50,622 bases of DNA. Origin: an uncultured Alphaproteobacteria bacterium (lineage in GTDB: Bacteria > Pseudomonadota > Alphaproteobacteria > Methylaequorales > Methylaequoraceae). Shown here one piece after another: positions 8,747-19,659 of this stretch (the stretch's first letter is position 1; each line of letters opens with the position of its first letter). The stretch covers positions 1 to 50,622 of the forward strand of contig CACAXP010000006.1 of assembly GCA_902536485.1 (NCBI GenBank), read 5' to 3'. The notes below the pieces were generated by a model. That model saw only the letters and a list, made by a program, of their open reading frames with translations, made no database searches and had not been told where the DNA came from. A program made the translations under genes and the position numbers.

Positions 8747-8810
8747 TTTAAAAATACTTAACTATATTAGTACAAGGATGTAATTTTAAAAATACTTAAC
8801 TATATTAGTA
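8747..8810 (+). repeat. 26-bp perfect direct repeat upstream of nuoA
   Basis: Two identical 26-bp copies lie at 8747-8772 and 8785-8810, offset by 38 bp, separated by 12 bp. The core reads AAATACTTAACTATATTAGT. The second copy ends 2 nt before the nuoA ATG. Each copy contains TATATT (8763-8768 and 8801-8806), which could be a -10 element. The pair looks like a recent partial tandem duplication of the nuoA upstream region or a duplicated regulatory site. nuoA has no Shine-Dalgarno as a result of this arrangement. Confidence 0.9.
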
Positions 8811-8812
8811 TC

Positions 8813-9166
8813 ATGACTGAATATTTGCCAATTCTTATATTTCTTGTATTTGCACTAATCTTTTCATTTGGTGCATTCTTTTTGTCAATAATAGTTGGGA
8901 AAAAGTCACCTTATGCTGAAAAAAACTCAACATACGAATGTGGTTTTGAACCTTTTGATGAAACAAGAGGAAAGTTTGAGGTTAAATTTTATCTAGTTGC
9001 TATTCTATTTATTATTTTTGACCTAGAAATTATTTTTCTCTTTCCGTGGGCGGTTGCATTCAATGAAATTGGAATGTATGGCTTTTGGTCAATGATCTTT
9101 TTTTTATTTGTTTTAACTGTCGGTTTTTTATACGAATGGCTGAAAGGAGCGTTAGATTGGAACTAA
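8813..9166 (+). CDS. nuoA: NADH-quinone oxidoreductase subunit A
   Basis: NuoA is a small membrane subunit at the junction of the peripheral and membrane arms of complex I. The 117 residues have three predicted membrane helices (about 5-28, 62-82, 88-108), the conserved loop YECGFEPFD after helix 1, and [12 protein letters not shown] in helix 2, matching the family. The ATG at 8813 has no Shine-Dalgarno: it directly follows the 26-bp repeat. First gene of a complete nuoA-N operon in which most junctions overlap or abut. Confidence 0.97.
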   Translation: MTEYLPILIFLVFALIFSFGAFFLSIIVGKKSPYAEKNSTYECGFEPFDETRGKFEVKFYLVAILFIIFDLEIIFLFPWAVAFNEIGMYGFWSMIFFLFVLTVGFLYEWLKGALDWN

Positions 9167-9672
9167 AAAAAATTGATGCAATTAACTATGATCAAATGGA
9201 GAAACACATTTCTAAGAATGGTTTTCTGATTACTAAAGTAAATGATCTTATAAACTGGGCAAGATCAGGTTCTTTATGGCCAATGAGTTTTGGTTTAGCA
9301 TGTTGCGCTGTTGAAATGATGCAGTCAGCTGCTAGCAGATATGATTTTGACAGATTTGGTGTTGTATTTAGACCTAGCCCTAGACAATCTGATGTTATGA
9401 TTGTTGCTGGAACCCTTACTAACAAAATGGCACCAGCTCTAAGAAAAGTTTATGATCAAATGCCTGAACCTAGATGGGTTATCTCTATGGGTAGTTGTGC
9501 AAATGGAGGTGGATATTATCACTATTCCTATTCAGTCGTAAGAGGTTGTGACAAAATTGTTCCTGTTGATATCTATGTTCCAGGTTGTCCGCCCACCGCT
9601 GAAGCACTGTTATATGGAATACTTCAATTACAAAAAAAAATAATGAGGGATAATAAAATTTACAGATCATGA
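9157..9672 (+). CDS. nuoB: NADH-quinone oxidoreductase subunit B
   Basis: NuoB carries cluster N2, the last Fe-S centre before quinone. From the chosen start it has 171 residues, with ligands in LACCAVEMM (Cys49, Cys50), GSCANGGG (Cys114) and VPGCPP (Cys144). Start choice: the open frame extends back to an ATG at 9085 (82-nt overlap with nuoA) and another ATG at 9136, but neither has a ribosome site, and the extra residues are nuoA read in another frame. TTG at 9157 has GGAG at 9146-9149 with 7-nt spacing and overlaps nuoA by 10 nt, so I prefer it. The stop overlaps nuoC by 4 nt (ATGA). Confidence 0.95.
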   Translation: MELKKIDAINYDQMEKHISKNGFLITKVNDLINWARSGSLWPMSFGLACCAVEMMQSAASRYDFDRFGVVFRPSPRQSDVMIVAGTLTNKMAPALRKVYDQMPEPRWVISMGSCANGGGYYHYSYSVVRGCDKIVPVDIYVPGCPPTAEALLYGILQLQKKIMRDNKIYRS

Positions 9673-10295
9673 GTCAGAGAAAACACGACAAATTCATTTT
9701 GGAAATGAAAGATTTAATAAAAAGCTTGATGACTTTTTGTAAGCCTAAAGTAAGTATTTTAAATAATGAAATAAGTATTTTTATTCAAGATAAAGAGATA
9801 CTCAAAACATTAATGTTTTTCAAAGATAACCCTTCCTTTAATATGCATACACTTATCGACTTTACTGCAGTTGATTATCCTAATGAGGAGAAAAGGTTTC
9901 TACTAATTTATAATCTTCTTAGTGTTTCAAAAAACTTTAGAATTAAGATTAAAACTTGGGTTTCAGCAGATAAACCCGTAAGTTCTGTAACAGAAGTCTT
10001 TCCTTGTGCTAACTGGTATGAGAGAGAAGCGTGGGATTTATTTGGAATTAGGTTCGTTGGACACCCAGATTTAAGGAGGATATTAACAGACTATGATTTT
10101 GATGGTCACCCTCTCAGAAAAGATTTTCCCTTAACTGGTTTTACTCAAGTTAAGTTTGATGATGAATTAGGAAAAGTAATTAGTGAGCCAGTTAAGCTTG
10201 AGCAGGAATATAGAACTTTTGATAATTTAAGTCCATGGGAGGGAATGTCAAAAATTCTTCCCGGTGATGAAAAATCTGAGAAACTTGATGACTAA
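9669..10295 (+). CDS. nuoC: NADH-quinone oxidoreductase subunit C
   Basis: The 30-kDa-type subunit of the peripheral arm, next to NuoD and NuoB. The 208 residues contain the family signature region [20 protein letters not shown] followed by [17 protein letters not shown]. Start ATG 9669 overlaps the nuoB stop by 4 nt. It is separate from nuoD, unlike the fused nuoCD of enterobacteria. No metal ligands are expected or seen. Confidence 0.96.
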   Translation: MSQRKHDKFILEMKDLIKSLMTFCKPKVSILNNEISIFIQDKEILKTLMFFKDNPSFNMHTLIDFTAVDYPNEEKRFLLIYNLLSVSKNFRIKIKTWVSADKPVSSVTEVFPCANWYEREAWDLFGIRFVGHPDLRRILTDYDFDGHPLRKDFPLTGFTQVKFDDELGKVISEPVKLEQEYRTFDNLSPWEGMSKILPGDEKSEKLDD

Positions 10296-11460
10296 AACCG
10301 AAAATTACACACTCAATTTTGGTCCTCAGCATCCAGCAGCTCATGGTGTTTTAAGATTAGTTCTTGAACTTGATGGGGAAGTTGTTGAAAGGGCGGATCC
10401 ACATATAGGTCTTTTGCATAGAGGAACTGAAAAACTTATTGAAAATAAAACCTATATTCAGGCTTTGCCCTATTTTGACAGGCTTGATTATGTTTCACCG
10501 ATGTGTCAAGAACACGCTTATGCACTGGCGATTGAAAAGCTATTAAAAATAGATGTTCCAAAAAGAGGTCAATACATTCGTGTTTTATTCTCTGAAATTA
10601 CAAGAATATTAAATCATATCCTTAATATAACTACATTTGCTTTAGATGTTGGAGCAATGACACCATTCCTTTGGTTATTTGAAGATAGAGAAATATTAAT
10701 GGAGTTTTATGAAAGAGTTTCTGGGTCAAGACTACACTCAGCATACTTTAGACCTGGTGGGGTTCATAGAGATATTCCAGATGGGCTTACCGATGATATT
10801 GAAAATTTCTGTGAAAAATTTACCTCACATATAGATGACACTGAAAAATTGATTGAAAAAAATAGAATTTTTAGACAAAGATCGGTAGGTATTGGAAAAA
10901 TTTCAGTTGATGATGCACTTGAATGGGGTTTTTCTGGGCCTTGCATCAGAGCTTCGGGCTTGAACTGGGACCTAAGAAAAAAGCAACCATATGACTGTTA
11001 TAAAGAAATGGATTTTAAAGTACCAACAGGGTCAACTGGTGATTGCTTTGAGAGATTTCTCGTGAGGGTTGAGGAGATGAGACAGTCTGTATCAATCATA
11101 AGACAATGTCTAAAAAATATTCCAGATGGACCATCGATTAGTAATGATCCTAGAATAGTCCCTCCCAAAAGAGAGATTATGAAAGAATCAATGGAATCTC
11201 TAATAAACCATTTTAAACTTTTCACAGAGGGATTTCATGTTCCTCCCGGAGAAACCTATACTGCAGTTGAAGCTCCTAAGGGAGAGTTTGGGGTTCTTCT
11301 TATTTCAGACGGGACTAACAAACCTTATAGGTGTAAGATTAGATCTCCCGGTTTCCCTTTTTTACAAGCTACAGAATTTTTATCTAAAGGCCATATGTTG
11401 TCAGATTTGGTAGCAATTATTGGAAGCCTTGACATCGTTTTTGGAGAGATTGATAGATGA
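10288..11460 (+). CDS. nuoD: NADH-quinone oxidoreductase subunit D
   Basis: NuoD (49-kDa type) forms the quinone-binding pocket with NuoB. The protein begins [17 protein letters not shown] after the initiator MTK and has the conserved [22 protein letters not shown] and a C-terminus ending DIVFGEIDR. Start: the frame is open from a GTG at 10264 and ATG at 10267, but ATG 10288 gives the usual NuoD N-terminus and only an 8-nt overlap with nuoC. That leaves 390 residues, near the family norm of about 390-410. The stop overlaps nuoE by 4 nt. Confidence 0.96.
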   Translation: MTKTENYTLNFGPQHPAAHGVLRLVLELDGEVVERADPHIGLLHRGTEKLIENKTYIQALPYFDRLDYVSPMCQEHAYALAIEKLLKIDVPKRGQYIRVLFSEITRILNHILNITTFALDVGAMTPFLWLFEDREILMEFYERVSGSRLHSAYFRPGGVHRDIPDGLTDDIENFCEKFTSHIDDTEKLIEKNRIFRQRSVGIGKISVDDALEWGFSGPCIRASGLNWDLRKKQPYDCYKEMDFKVPTGSTGDCFERFLVRVEEMRQSVSIIRQCLKNIPDGPSISNDPRIVPPKREIMKESMESLINHFKLFTEGFHVPPGETYTAVEAPKGEFGVLLISDGTNKPYRCKIRSPGFPFLQATEFLSKGHMLSDLVAIIGSLDIVFGEIDR

Positions 11461-12068
11461 GTCAAACATCTTTTAAAAAAATTGCTGAAGATAAAATACA
11501 ACCAAAAGATTTTGCTTTTGATAGAGATAACATGCTATTGGCAAAAAAAATTTTAAAAATTTATCCCAAAAACTTTAAAGAGAGTTCAATTATGCCTTTA
11601 TTATCCATAGCTCAAAATCAAAATAATGGTTGGTTACCAAAAAAAGCAATAGAATATATTTCTGATTTTTTAGAGATTCCTGAAATAAAAGTCTTAGAAA
11701 TTGCTACATTTTATTCAATGTATAATCTTTCACCTGTTGGTAAGTTTCATATTGAAGTTTGTACAACTTCACCATGTATGCTGAGAGGTTCAGATGAAAT
11801 ATTGTCTTTTTGTGAAAAAAAACTAGCTATTCAAGTAGGGGATATTTCAAAAGATAAAATGTTTTCACTAAGCAGAGTTGAATGCTTAGGTGCATGTGTA
11901 AATGCTCCCATCGTAAAAATAAACGAAAATTATTATGAAGATTTAGATTTAAATTCTACAGATAAATTAATAAATAACATATCAAGTAATAAAAAAATAA
12001 AAATCGGTTCTCAATCCGGAAGAAAGGGTTCTGAACCTAGGAAGAGTTCTTATGATAAAAAAAGATAA
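11457..12068 (+). CDS. nuoE: NADH-quinone oxidoreductase subunit E
   Basis: NuoE (24-kDa type) holds the [2Fe-2S] cluster N1a beside the FMN subunit. The 203 residues have a thioredoxin-like fold with the four ligands Cys102 and Cys107 ([11 protein letters not shown]) and Cys143 and Cys147 ([11 protein letters not shown]). A basic, low-complexity tail ([15 protein letters not shown]) extends past the domain. Start ATG overlaps nuoD by 4 nt; the 3' end overlaps nuoF by 17 nt. Confidence 0.96.
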   Translation: MSQTSFKKIAEDKIQPKDFAFDRDNMLLAKKILKIYPKNFKESSIMPLLSIAQNQNNGWLPKKAIEYISDFLEIPEIKVLEIATFYSMYNLSPVGKFHIEVCTTSPCMLRGSDEILSFCEKKLAIQVGDISKDKMFSLSRVECLGACVNAPIVKINENYYEDLDLNSTDKLINNISSNKKIKIGSQSGRKGSEPRKSSYDKKR

Positions 12069-13323
12069 CATTATATTTAAAAACCTTTATGGAAGGAATG
12101 ACCCTTTCCTTAAATCTGCTATACAAAGAGGAGATTGGAAAGACACTAAAAAAATTTTAAAAAAAAACCCACAAGATATTATTAATATAATCAAAGAATC
12201 TGGTTTAAGAGGAAGAGGTGGAGCTGGTTTTTCAACTGGCATGAAATGGGATTTTATGCCCAAATCCAAAGATAAACAACATTATTTAGTCATTAATGCA
12301 GACGAAGGTGAGCCCGGTACATGTAAAGATAGAGACATTATTAGAAATGAGCCACACAAACTTATTGAAGGCTGTTTAATAGCAGGATATGCAATTGGAG
12401 CCACTAAGTGCTACATCTATATAAGAGGAGAGTTTTTAAATGAAGCCTCAATTCTTCAAAAAGCCATTGATGAGGCTTACAACAGTAATCTGCTTGGAAA
12501 AAAAATTAAAGGTTCTAACTTCGATTTTGATCTATATTTACATTATGGTTCTGGAGCTTATGTTTGTGGAGAGGAAACAGCTCTCATTGAGAGTTTAGAA
12601 GGTAAAAAAGGGCAACCTAGGTTAAAACCACCTTTTCCTGCAAGTGTTGGACTTTATGGTATGCCTACAACTGTAAATAACGTAGAAACTATTGCAGTAG
12701 TTCCAACTATCATAAGAAGGGGACATGAGTGGTTCAGCAAATTAGGTAGAAAAAATAATACTGGTTCTAAAATTTTTTGTATATCTGGTAATGTAAATAC
12801 TCCTTGTAATGTTGAAGAGGAGCTTGGTATTCCTTTAAAATATTTAATTCAAAAATATGCTGGTGATGTTGTTGGTGGTTGGGATAATTTACAAGCGGTC
12901 ATTCCAGGGGGGTCCTCAGTACCATTACTCCCTAAAAATTTATGTGAGGATGTTTTAATGGATTTTGATTCATTGAAAGATGCTGGTTCAGCTTTGGGAA
13001 CAGCTGGCATAATAGTAGTTAATAAAAACACTAATATTACTAAGGTTATTTTAAGACTTTCGGAATTCTACAAACATGAATCGTGTGGTCAGTGTACCCC
13101 TTGTAGAGAAGGAACTGGTTGGCTAATGAGAATGATGGATAGAATCTATAAGAATGGTGCTACAGCTGAAGAGTTAGATCTTCTTCAAGAAGTAACAAAG
13201 CAAATTGAGGGGCACACTATTTGCGCATTAGGTGATGCAGCGGCATGGCCAATTCAGGGACTACTAAAACATTTTAGAAATGATTTATTAAAGAAACCAA
13301 AAAAAGTTGATAAGGTTGCCTAA
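12052..13323 (+). CDS. nuoF: NADH-quinone oxidoreductase subunit F
   Basis: NuoF binds NADH and FMN and carries [4Fe-4S] cluster N3. The 423 residues show [16 protein letters not shown] (NADH/FMN loop), [15 protein letters not shown], the glycine-rich [16 protein letters not shown], and cluster ligands Cys345, Cys348, Cys351 ([11 protein letters not shown]) and Cys391 (TICALGD). The start is inside nuoE (17-nt overlap), with GGAAGAG upstream. It abuts nuoG exactly. Confidence 0.98.
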   Translation: MIKKDNIIFKNLYGRNDPFLKSAIQRGDWKDTKKILKKNPQDIINIIKESGLRGRGGAGFSTGMKWDFMPKSKDKQHYLVINADEGEPGTCKDRDIIRNEPHKLIEGCLIAGYAIGATKCYIYIRGEFLNEASILQKAIDEAYNSNLLGKKIKGSNFDFDLYLHYGSGAYVCGEETALIESLEGKKGQPRLKPPFPASVGLYGMPTTVNNVETIAVVPTIIRRGHEWFSKLGRKNNTGSKIFCISGNVNTPCNVEEELGIPLKYLIQKYAGDVVGGWDNLQAVIPGGSSVPLLPKNLCEDVLMDFDSLKDAGSALGTAGIIVVNKNTNITKVILRLSEFYKHESCGQCTPCREGTGWLMRMMDRIYKNGATAEELDLLQEVTKQIEGHTICALGDAAAWPIQGLLKHFRNDLLKKPKKVDKVA

Positions 13324-15369
13324 ATGGTTCAAATTTTCATAGATGAAAAAGCTTATGATGTTGAAGATGGTATCACCGTAATACAAGCATGTGAATCAGC
13401 TGGAGTTGAGATCCCAAGATTTTGTTATCATGAAAAACTTTCCATTGCAGGAAATTGCAGAATGTGTCTCGTCGAGATGGAAAACTCAAATAAACCAGTA
13501 GCTTCGTGTGCAATGCCTGTTGCTGAGGGGATGAAAATTAAGACTAATTCTGAGATGGTCGTTAAAGCCAGAAAAGGCGTAATGGAATTTCTATTAATAA
13601 ATCATCCTTTAGATTGTCCTATATGCGATCAAGGTGGTGAATGTGACCTTCAAGATCAAGCGGTGGCTTACGGAAGTGGTATTAGTCGTTTTGTTGAACA
13701 AAAAAGAGCTGTTAAAGACAAAAACTTAGGACCCTTGATTAAAACACACATGACAAGGTGTATTCACTGCACGAGATGTGTTCGTTTTTCTGAGGAAATT
13801 GCAGGAAATAATTCTCAATTAGGTGCAATAGGTAGAGGTGAAGATACTGAAATAACTACCTATCTTGAAGAGGCTATGGATTTTGAGATGTCTGGAAATG
13901 TAATTGATTTATGTCCTGTTGGAGCACTCACCTCTAAACCGTATGAATTTGTTGCAAGACCTTGGGAACTTAAAAAAACTGAAACAATTGATGTTTTTGA
14001 TGCAGTTGGAAGCAGCATAAGAATTGATTCTAAAAGTGATAAGATTTTGAGAGTTTTGCCAAGAATCAATGAAGAGATTAATGACGAGTGGATTTCCGAT
14101 AAGACTAGATTTGCCTATGATGGCATAAATAACCAAAGAATTGACAGATATTATTTAAGAAATAGCGAGGGAAAGTTAGTTGAAGAATCTGAAGAAAATA
14201 TACTTAAAATAATACACAATAATTTGTCCAACACCAATTCCTCTCATATAGCAGCATTAGTTGGAAACACACTTGATTGTGAATCTATTTTTTCATTCAA
14301 AAAATTCCTTGATGAATTGAAAATAGAAAATTATGACTGTAGACAAGATGACTCATTCTTTCTTCCATCCCAGAGATTTTCTTATATTTTTAATTCCACA
14401 ATAAAAGGAATTGATGATTCAGACTTATGTCTTTTAGTTGGTACAGATATAAAAAAGGAAGCACCAATTCTATCATCGAGAATTAGACAAAAATTTTTAT
14501 CCTCACCAAAAAATTATAAGATATTTAGTGTTGGTAATTTTAATTTAAATTTTGCAGTAGACTATCTTGGAGAAACCTCTTCTTCATTAAAGAAACTAAA
14601 TGAAAAGAAAAACTTCGATGTCTTCAAAAATTCAAAAAAACCAATTTTTATTTTAGGTCAAGGCGCAATGTGTCATGATGATGCGGCTGATATCTTTAAT
14701 TATTGTTTGAATTTTTATCAAAAAATTTCTAAAAACACTGACTGGAATGGATTTAATGTTTTACAAACATTTTCAGGAAGAGTTGGTGCACTTGATCTAG
14801 GTTTTTATAATAAAAAAAATACTTCAAGATCTTTAATAAAGCAAATTTACGATGGAAAATTTGAAGTGTTATATCTAATGAGTGCCGACGAGATTAATTT
14901 TGATAAGATACCAAAAAAAACTTTTGTAATTTATCATGGTCATCATGGTGATAAGGCTGTAAAAAGAGCAGATTTGATAATACCCATGAGCTGTTTTACG
15001 GAGAAAGAAGGTATTTATGTAAATCTTGAGGGTAGGCCTCAAATTTCGAGTCAGGTTAAATTTCCGATAGATGGTGTGAATCATTCTTGGAACTTTTTGA
15101 ATAAATTGTCAAAGTTATTTAATTTGAGCATGTATTCTGATCTTAATGATTTAAGAGAAAAGATGTTTTTGAATCATGAACACTTAAGTAATATCAACCA
15201 AATTAAGTTATCAAGAATAAACAGAAATAAACATGGTAAGTTTAAATTTTCAAATCAAGAAATGAAGTCAAATATTTCAAATTTTTATATGACAGATTCA
15301 GTAAGTAGGAATTCCAAAATAATGTCAGAATGTTCCTTGGCTTTTTTGAAAGAAACAAATGTTCCTTGA
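13324..15369 (+). CDS. nuoG: NADH-quinone oxidoreductase subunit G
   Basis: NuoG (75-kDa type) conducts electrons through several Fe-S clusters. The 681 residues contain the [2Fe-2S] N1b ligands Cys34, Cys45, Cys48, Cys62; the N5 site with a His ligand (His94, Cys98, Cys101, Cys107); and the N4 ligands Cys146, Cys149, Cys152, Cys197. The rest is the molybdopterin-oxidoreductase-like domain without a cofactor role. The extra N7 ligand set of the E. coli protein is not evident. Length is typical of alphaproteobacteria. It abuts nuoF and overlaps nuoH by 11 nt. Confidence 0.97.
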   Translation: MVQIFIDEKAYDVEDGITVIQACESAGVEIPRFCYHEKLSIAGNCRMCLVEMENSNKPVASCAMPVAEGMKIKTNSEMVVKARKGVMEFLLINHPLDCPICDQGGECDLQDQAVAYGSGISRFVEQKRAVKDKNLGPLIKTHMTRCIHCTRCVRFSEEIAGNNSQLGAIGRGEDTEITTYLEEAMDFEMSGNVIDLCPVGALTSKPYEFVARPWELKKTETIDVFDAVGSSIRIDSKSDKILRVLPRINEEINDEWISDKTRFAYDGINNQRIDRYYLRNSEGKLVEESEENILKIIHNNLSNTNSSHIAALVGNTLDCESIFSFKKFLDELKIENYDCRQDDSFFLPSQRFSYIFNSTIKGIDDSDLCLLVGTDIKKEAPILSSRIRQKFLSSPKNYKIFSVGNFNLNFAVDYLGETSSSLKKLNEKKNFDVFKNSKKPIFILGQGAMCHDDAADIFNYCLNFYQKISKNTDWNGFNVLQTFSGRVGALDLGFYNKKNTSRSLIKQIYDGKFEVLYLMSADEINFDKIPKKTFVIYHGHHGDKAVKRADLIIPMSCFTEKEGIYVNLEGRPQISSQVKFPIDGVNHSWNFLNKLSKLFNLSMYSDLNDLREKMFLNHEHLSNINQIKLSRINRNKHGKFKFSNQEMKSNISNFYMTDSVSRNSKIMSECSLAFLKETNVP

Positions 15370-16339
15370 TATTTTAATTATAGTTTTAAAAATTTTACTT
15401 ATAGTTATTCCTTTATTACTTTTTATTGCATATTTAACTTACTTTGAAAGAAAAGTGATCGGCGCAATACAGTTAAGGAAAGGTCCAAATGTTGTCGGCC
15501 CATTTGGCTTATTCCAACCTATTGCTGATGGAATTAAATTATTAACAAAAGAAACTATTTTTCCAGAAAACGCTAATAAATTTATTTTTATTTTTTCACC
15601 TATTCTTACTTTTACATTAGCCTTAATTGGCTGGGCAGTGATACCAATTGACTATAAAATTGTTCTAGCGGATATAAATGTAGGCGTAATGTATATTTTT
15701 GCTGTTTCATCTCTGGGTGTCTATGGAATAATTATGGCTGGTTGGGCTAGTAATTCTAGATATGCATTTCTGGGTGCATTGAGATCTGCTGCTCAAATGA
15801 TTTCTTATGAAGTATCTATTGGTCTTATAATAATTTCAGTTTTAATTACATCTGGTTCATTAAATCTTACTGAAATCGTTATGAAACAACAGAATATGTG
15901 GTATGTAATTCCACATTTTCCAATGTTTATTATTTTCTTTATATCTACTCTTGCTGAGACTAACAGGGCACCTTTTGATCTTCCTGAAGCTGAATCAGAA
16001 TTAGTAGCTGGTTATAATGTCGAGTACTCCTCGATGTCTTTTGGGCTTTTTTTTCTTGGAGAATATGGAAATATGATTCTTATGAGTTCAATGTCAACAA
16101 TTCTTTTCTTAGGTGGTTGGCTTCCACCAGTCGATATTAGCTTTTTTCAAAACATTCCAGGTTTTATATGGTTTTTACTTAAAGTCACATTTTTGCTCTT
16201 CCTCTTTTTGTGGGTAAGAGCTACCCTTCCTAGATATAGATACGATCAGTTGATGAGATTAGGTTGGAAAGTATTTCTTCCTCTATCTTTAGCATGGATA
16301 ATTATTACATCTTCTGTTGTTATTTATTTCCAAAACTAG
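15359..16339 (+). CDS. nuoH: NADH-quinone oxidoreductase subunit H
   Basis: NuoH is the membrane subunit that completes the quinone chamber. The 326 residues form about eight membrane helices, with conserved [17 protein letters not shown] in the first loop, [20 protein letters not shown] in the quinone-site loop, and [13 protein letters not shown] near the end. The ATG lies inside nuoG (11-nt overlap) and has only a weak GAAAG ribosome site, so coupling to nuoG translation is likely. Confidence 0.97.
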   Translation: MFLDILIIVLKILLIVIPLLLFIAYLTYFERKVIGAIQLRKGPNVVGPFGLFQPIADGIKLLTKETIFPENANKFIFIFSPILTFTLALIGWAVIPIDYKIVLADINVGVMYIFAVSSLGVYGIIMAGWASNSRYAFLGALRSAAQMISYEVSIGLIIISVLITSGSLNLTEIVMKQQNMWYVIPHFPMFIIFFISTLAETNRAPFDLPEAESELVAGYNVEYSSMSFGLFFLGEYGNMILMSSMSTILFLGGWLPPVDISFFQNIPGFIWFLLKVTFLLFLFLWVRATLPRYRYDQLMRLGWKVFLPLSLAWIIITSSVVIYFQN

Positions 16340-16350
16340 ATAATGAATAA

Positions 16351-16848
16351 ATGAAAAAATTAAATAAAATATTATTTGTTTTAAAAGAATTTCTTTTAAT
16401 TGAGATACTCTCAGGTTTGTTATTAACTTTAAAATATTTTTTTAAACCAAAAGTAACAATTAATTATCCATTTGAAAAAGGTATTTTAAGCTCTAGGTTT
16501 AGAGGTGAGCACGCATTAAGAAGATATGATTCAGGAGAAGAAAGGTGTATTGCCTGTAAGTTATGTGAAGCTGTTTGTCCTGCTCAAGCAATTATAATAG
16601 AATCTGAACCAAGAAATGATGGGTCAAGAAAGACTACTAGATATGATATTGATATGACAAAATGTATTTATTGTGGATTTTGTCAAGAATCATGCCCTGT
16701 TGATGCTATAGTTGAAGGACCAAATTTTGAATTTGCGACAGAAACCAGAGAAGAACTAATATACAATAAAAATAAATTATTGGAAAATGGTGATAAATGG
16801 GAAATGGAAATTAGTAAGAATTTAAAAAAGGAATCAAAATATTTATGA
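16351..16848 (+). CDS. nuoI: NADH-quinone oxidoreductase subunit I
   Basis: NuoI (23-kDa, TYKY type) carries [4Fe-4S] clusters N6a and N6b. The 165 residues contain two ferredoxin motifs: Cys66, Cys69, Cys72, Cys76 ([12 protein letters not shown]) and Cys105, Cys108, Cys111, Cys115 ([12 protein letters not shown]). The amphipathic N-terminal helix that anchors it to the membrane arm is present. It begins 11 nt after nuoH without a clear ribosome site and overlaps nuoJ by 4 nt. Confidence 0.97.
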   Translation: MKKLNKILFVLKEFLLIEILSGLLLTLKYFFKPKVTINYPFEKGILSSRFRGEHALRRYDSGEERCIACKLCEAVCPAQAIIIESEPRNDGSRKTTRYDIDMTKCIYCGFCQESCPVDAIVEGPNFEFATETREELIYNKNKLLENGDKWEMEISKNLKKESKYL

Positions 16849-17429
16849 CCTTATATTTTTTTTATTTTTTCTCGTCTATTGTAATTCTATCAAGTTTTTT
16901 GGTTATTTTCGTTTCAAACCCAGTTCATTCAGTTTTATTTCTAATTTTTACTTTTTTCAATGCTGCTATTATTTTTTTGATTTTTCAAGCTGAGTTTTTA
17001 GCTATGACACTCTTAATAGTTTATGTGGGAGCCGTTGCAGTTTTGTTTCTATTTGTAGTAATGATGTTAAACATATCTGAATCAATTATTAAAGAAGGTT
17101 TTTTGAGATATTTTCCTTTTGGACTATTACTGATTTCAATCTTTTTAATAGAGCTTTTTATGATTTTTTACTCCGACGAAATAATTTTTCCTGAGAGTGG
17201 ATTGATAAAAATCAATGAAATAATGAACCTTGGTATGAATAATACAAAGTCTTTAGGTTTATTTTTATATACAGATTACTTTATTATTTTCCAAATTTCA
17301 GGCTTTCTACTTTTACTCGCTATGATAGGTGCAATTGTTCTTGCTCATAGTGATTTTAAAAACCCTAAAAGTATTTCTCCAATTAATCAAAAAAATGTAG
17401 ATAAAAAAACAATTATTAAACTAAACTAA
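16845..17429 (+). CDS. nuoJ: NADH-quinone oxidoreductase subunit J
   Basis: A membrane-arm subunit (ND6 type). The 194 residues have five predicted helices; helix 3 carries the conserved [20 protein letters not shown], the site of the family's pi-bulge. The C-terminal 30 residues are polar and basic. Start ATG overlaps nuoI by 4 nt; nuoK starts 2 nt downstream. Confidence 0.96.
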   Translation: MTLYFFYFFSSIVILSSFLVIFVSNPVHSVLFLIFTFFNAAIIFLIFQAEFLAMTLLIVYVGAVAVLFLFVVMMLNISESIIKEGFLRYFPFGLLLISIFLIELFMIFYSDEIIFPESGLIKINEIMNLGMNNTKSLGLFLYTDYFIIFQISGFLLLLAMIGAIVLAHSDFKNPKSISPINQKNVDKKTIIKLN

Positions 17430-17431
17430 TT

Positions 17432-17734
17432 ATGCAACATATTCATTTTTTAACTCTTTCTACTTCAGTTTTTGCTATTGGTTTTCTTGGTATTTTTGTT
17501 AATAGAAAAAATATTATTACTATCTTAATGTCTATTGAGTTAATGTTACTTTCCGCCAACATAAATTTTGTTGGATTCTCCTATTTACTTGATGATCTTT
17601 CAGGCCAAATTTTTTCTTTATTTATCTTAGTGGTAGCGGCTGCAGAGGCAGCAATAGGTTTGGCTATTTTAACTATTTTTTTTAAAAAAACATCCTCAAT
17701 TAGTATTGATAACATCAGTAAATTAAAGGGTTAA
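17432..17734 (+). CDS. nuoK: NADH-quinone oxidoreductase subunit K
   Basis: A three-helix membrane subunit (ND4L type). The 100 residues keep both proton-path glutamates, Glu36 ([14 protein letters not shown]) and Glu72 ([12 protein letters not shown]), at the same numbers as in E. coli NuoK. Two-nucleotide gaps on each side place it firmly in the operon. Confidence 0.97.
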   Translation: MQHIHFLTLSTSVFAIGFLGIFVNRKNIITILMSIELMLLSANINFVGFSYLLDDLSGQIFSLFILVVAAAEAAIGLAILTIFFKKTSSISIDNISKLKG

Positions 17735-17736
17735 AG

Positions 17737-19659
17737 TTGTTTTTAGTTTCTGTATTTCTTCCACTTTTTAGTTTTTTAGTCTGTATTTTTCTTCAAGATA
17801 ACCTTTCAAAAAAATATTTGAATTTTTTTTCATGTTTAATGATGGTTATTGCAACTATTCTTTCTGCTTGTTCCTTGATATTTGTTCAGTCAAATGGTGA
17901 GTCTTCTATTATTATAAGTAGATGGATAGATTCTGGTAACTTGAGTCTAGATTGGTCTCTTCAGCTTAATCTTCTCACAGCATCAATGGTATTAATGGTT
18001 AATTTAGTATCTTCATTGATCCATATTTATTCTGTTGGTTACATGGAGAAAGACCCAAAAAAAATTTTATTTATGGCATATTTGAGTCTTTTCACTTTTT
18101 TTATGCTTTTTTTAGTTTCTTCATCTAATCTTCTTCAACTTTTTCTGGGTTGGGAAGGTGTTGGTTTAACATCTTATCTTTTGATTGGCTTCTGGAATTA
18201 CAAGGAAAAAGCTAATAGTGCTGCTTTGAAAGCTTTTATTGTCAATAGAGTTGGCGATGCTGGTTTATTATTAGCATTATTTACAATTTTCGTTGTATTT
18301 GGAACTTTAAATATAAGTGAAATAAAACTGTTAATTAATTCACAAAATGAATCAATTTTTAATTTCTTGGAGTTTGATATTCATTCTTTAACATTAATAA
18401 GTTTACTTTTATTTATCGGTTGTATGGGTAAATCAGCACAATTCGGTTTACATGTTTGGTTACCGGATGCAATGGAAGGTCCTACACCTGTTTCGGCATT
18501 AATTCATGCAGCAACTATGGTAACAGCTGGAGTTTTTTTGTTGATTGTAATGTCTCCATTGTTAGAATTTTCTGAATTTTCTTTAAACTTTATTTTAATT
18601 ATCGGGTCAATAACTTGTATATTCGCCTCTTCAGTAGCAGTTTTTCAGAATGATATTAAAAGAATAATTGCTTATTCAACTTGTAGTCAATTGGGTTATA
18701 TGTTTATGGCTATTGGTTCATCAGCGTACACCCTTGCATATTTTCATTTGTTATCACATGCTTTTTTTAAAGCGCTTTTATTTTTAGGTGCAGGTTCAGT
18801 AATTCATTCAATGTCTGATGAGCAGGATATAAAAAAAATGGGGGGGCTTTACAATAAAATTCCTTTAACCTACATAACTATGCTCATAGGATCTTTATCA
18901 TTAGTTGGTTTACCTTTTCTGAGTGGTTACTATTCAAAGGATCTAATTCTAGAAATTATTTATTTAAATGATTATGAATATTCATTTTATTTCTTTTTAA
19001 TGGGCGTGATTGGAGTTTTATTTACATCTATCTATTCATTAAGACTTCTTGTTTATGTGTTTCATCGTGACAGCGTAGCCGATGAGAAAGTTATAGCTCA
19101 TATTCATGAATCTTCCTCGATAATGATTTTACCTCTAGTGATTTTGTCAATTTTTGCTATTTTTTTTGGAATGTTTATGAAAATAGTTTTTACTGAATTT
19201 AACTTTTTGGAAATGTGGTCAACCACAATGTATGTTAACAAATCATTGGATGCGACTTTTATCAGTCAAAATGTTCCTGTTATATTCAAAAAACTTCCTT
19301 TACTAATGATTCTTACAGGAACAATTTTAATTCTTATTCTTTACTTTTCATTTAAAAATCTAATTCCTTTTCTAAAATTAAGGCTCAGTTTTTTTTATAA
19401 TTTTTTCAAAAACAAATGGTACGTGGACCAATTATATGAAAGAGTTTTTATTAGACCAACTTTTTACTTTGGTAAAGGTTTTTGGAAATCAGTTGATAAA
19501 GAATTAATTGATAATCTTGGTCCAAACGGTTTTAGTAGAATTGTTCTTTCATTCAGTTTTTTGGTTTCTAGGCTTCAATCAGGTTTTCTTTATCATTATG
19601 TATTGTCTATAATAATAGGTCTTACATTACTAATTAGTTTATATACTTATATATTTTAA
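17737..19659 (+). CDS. nuoL: NADH-quinone oxidoreductase subunit L
   Basis: The distal antiporter-like proton-pumping subunit (ND5 type). The 640 residues include LFLGWEGVGLTSYLLIGFW with the key helix-5 glutamate, KSAQFGLHVWLPDAMEGPTP, HAATMVTAGVFL, and the long C-terminal lateral helix followed by a final membrane helix. The start is TTG at 17737: AAAGGG at 17725-17730 is six nt upstream, and no ATG lies near. The TAA overlaps the nuoM ATG by one base. Confidence 0.97.
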   Translation: MFLVSVFLPLFSFLVCIFLQDNLSKKYLNFFSCLMMVIATILSACSLIFVQSNGESSIIISRWIDSGNLSLDWSLQLNLLTASMVLMVNLVSSLIHIYSVGYMEKDPKKILFMAYLSLFTFFMLFLVSSSNLLQLFLGWEGVGLTSYLLIGFWNYKEKANSAALKAFIVNRVGDAGLLLALFTIFVVFGTLNISEIKLLINSQNESIFNFLEFDIHSLTLISLLLFIGCMGKSAQFGLHVWLPDAMEGPTPVSALIHAATMVTAGVFLLIVMSPLLEFSEFSLNFILIIGSITCIFASSVAVFQNDIKRIIAYSTCSQLGYMFMAIGSSAYTLAYFHLLSHAFFKALLFLGAGSVIHSMSDEQDIKKMGGLYNKIPLTYITMLIGSLSLVGLPFLSGYYSKDLILEIIYLNDYEYSFYFFLMGVIGVLFTSIYSLRLLVYVFHRDSVADEKVIAHIHESSSIMILPLVILSIFAIFFGMFMKIVFTEFNFLEMWSTTMYVNKSLDATFISQNVPVIFKKLPLLMILTGTILILILYFSFKNLIPFLKLRLSFFYNFFKNKWYVDQLYERVFIRPTFYFGKGFWKSVDKELIDNLGPNGFSRIVLSFSFLVSRLQSGFLYHYVLSIIIGLTLLISLYTYIF

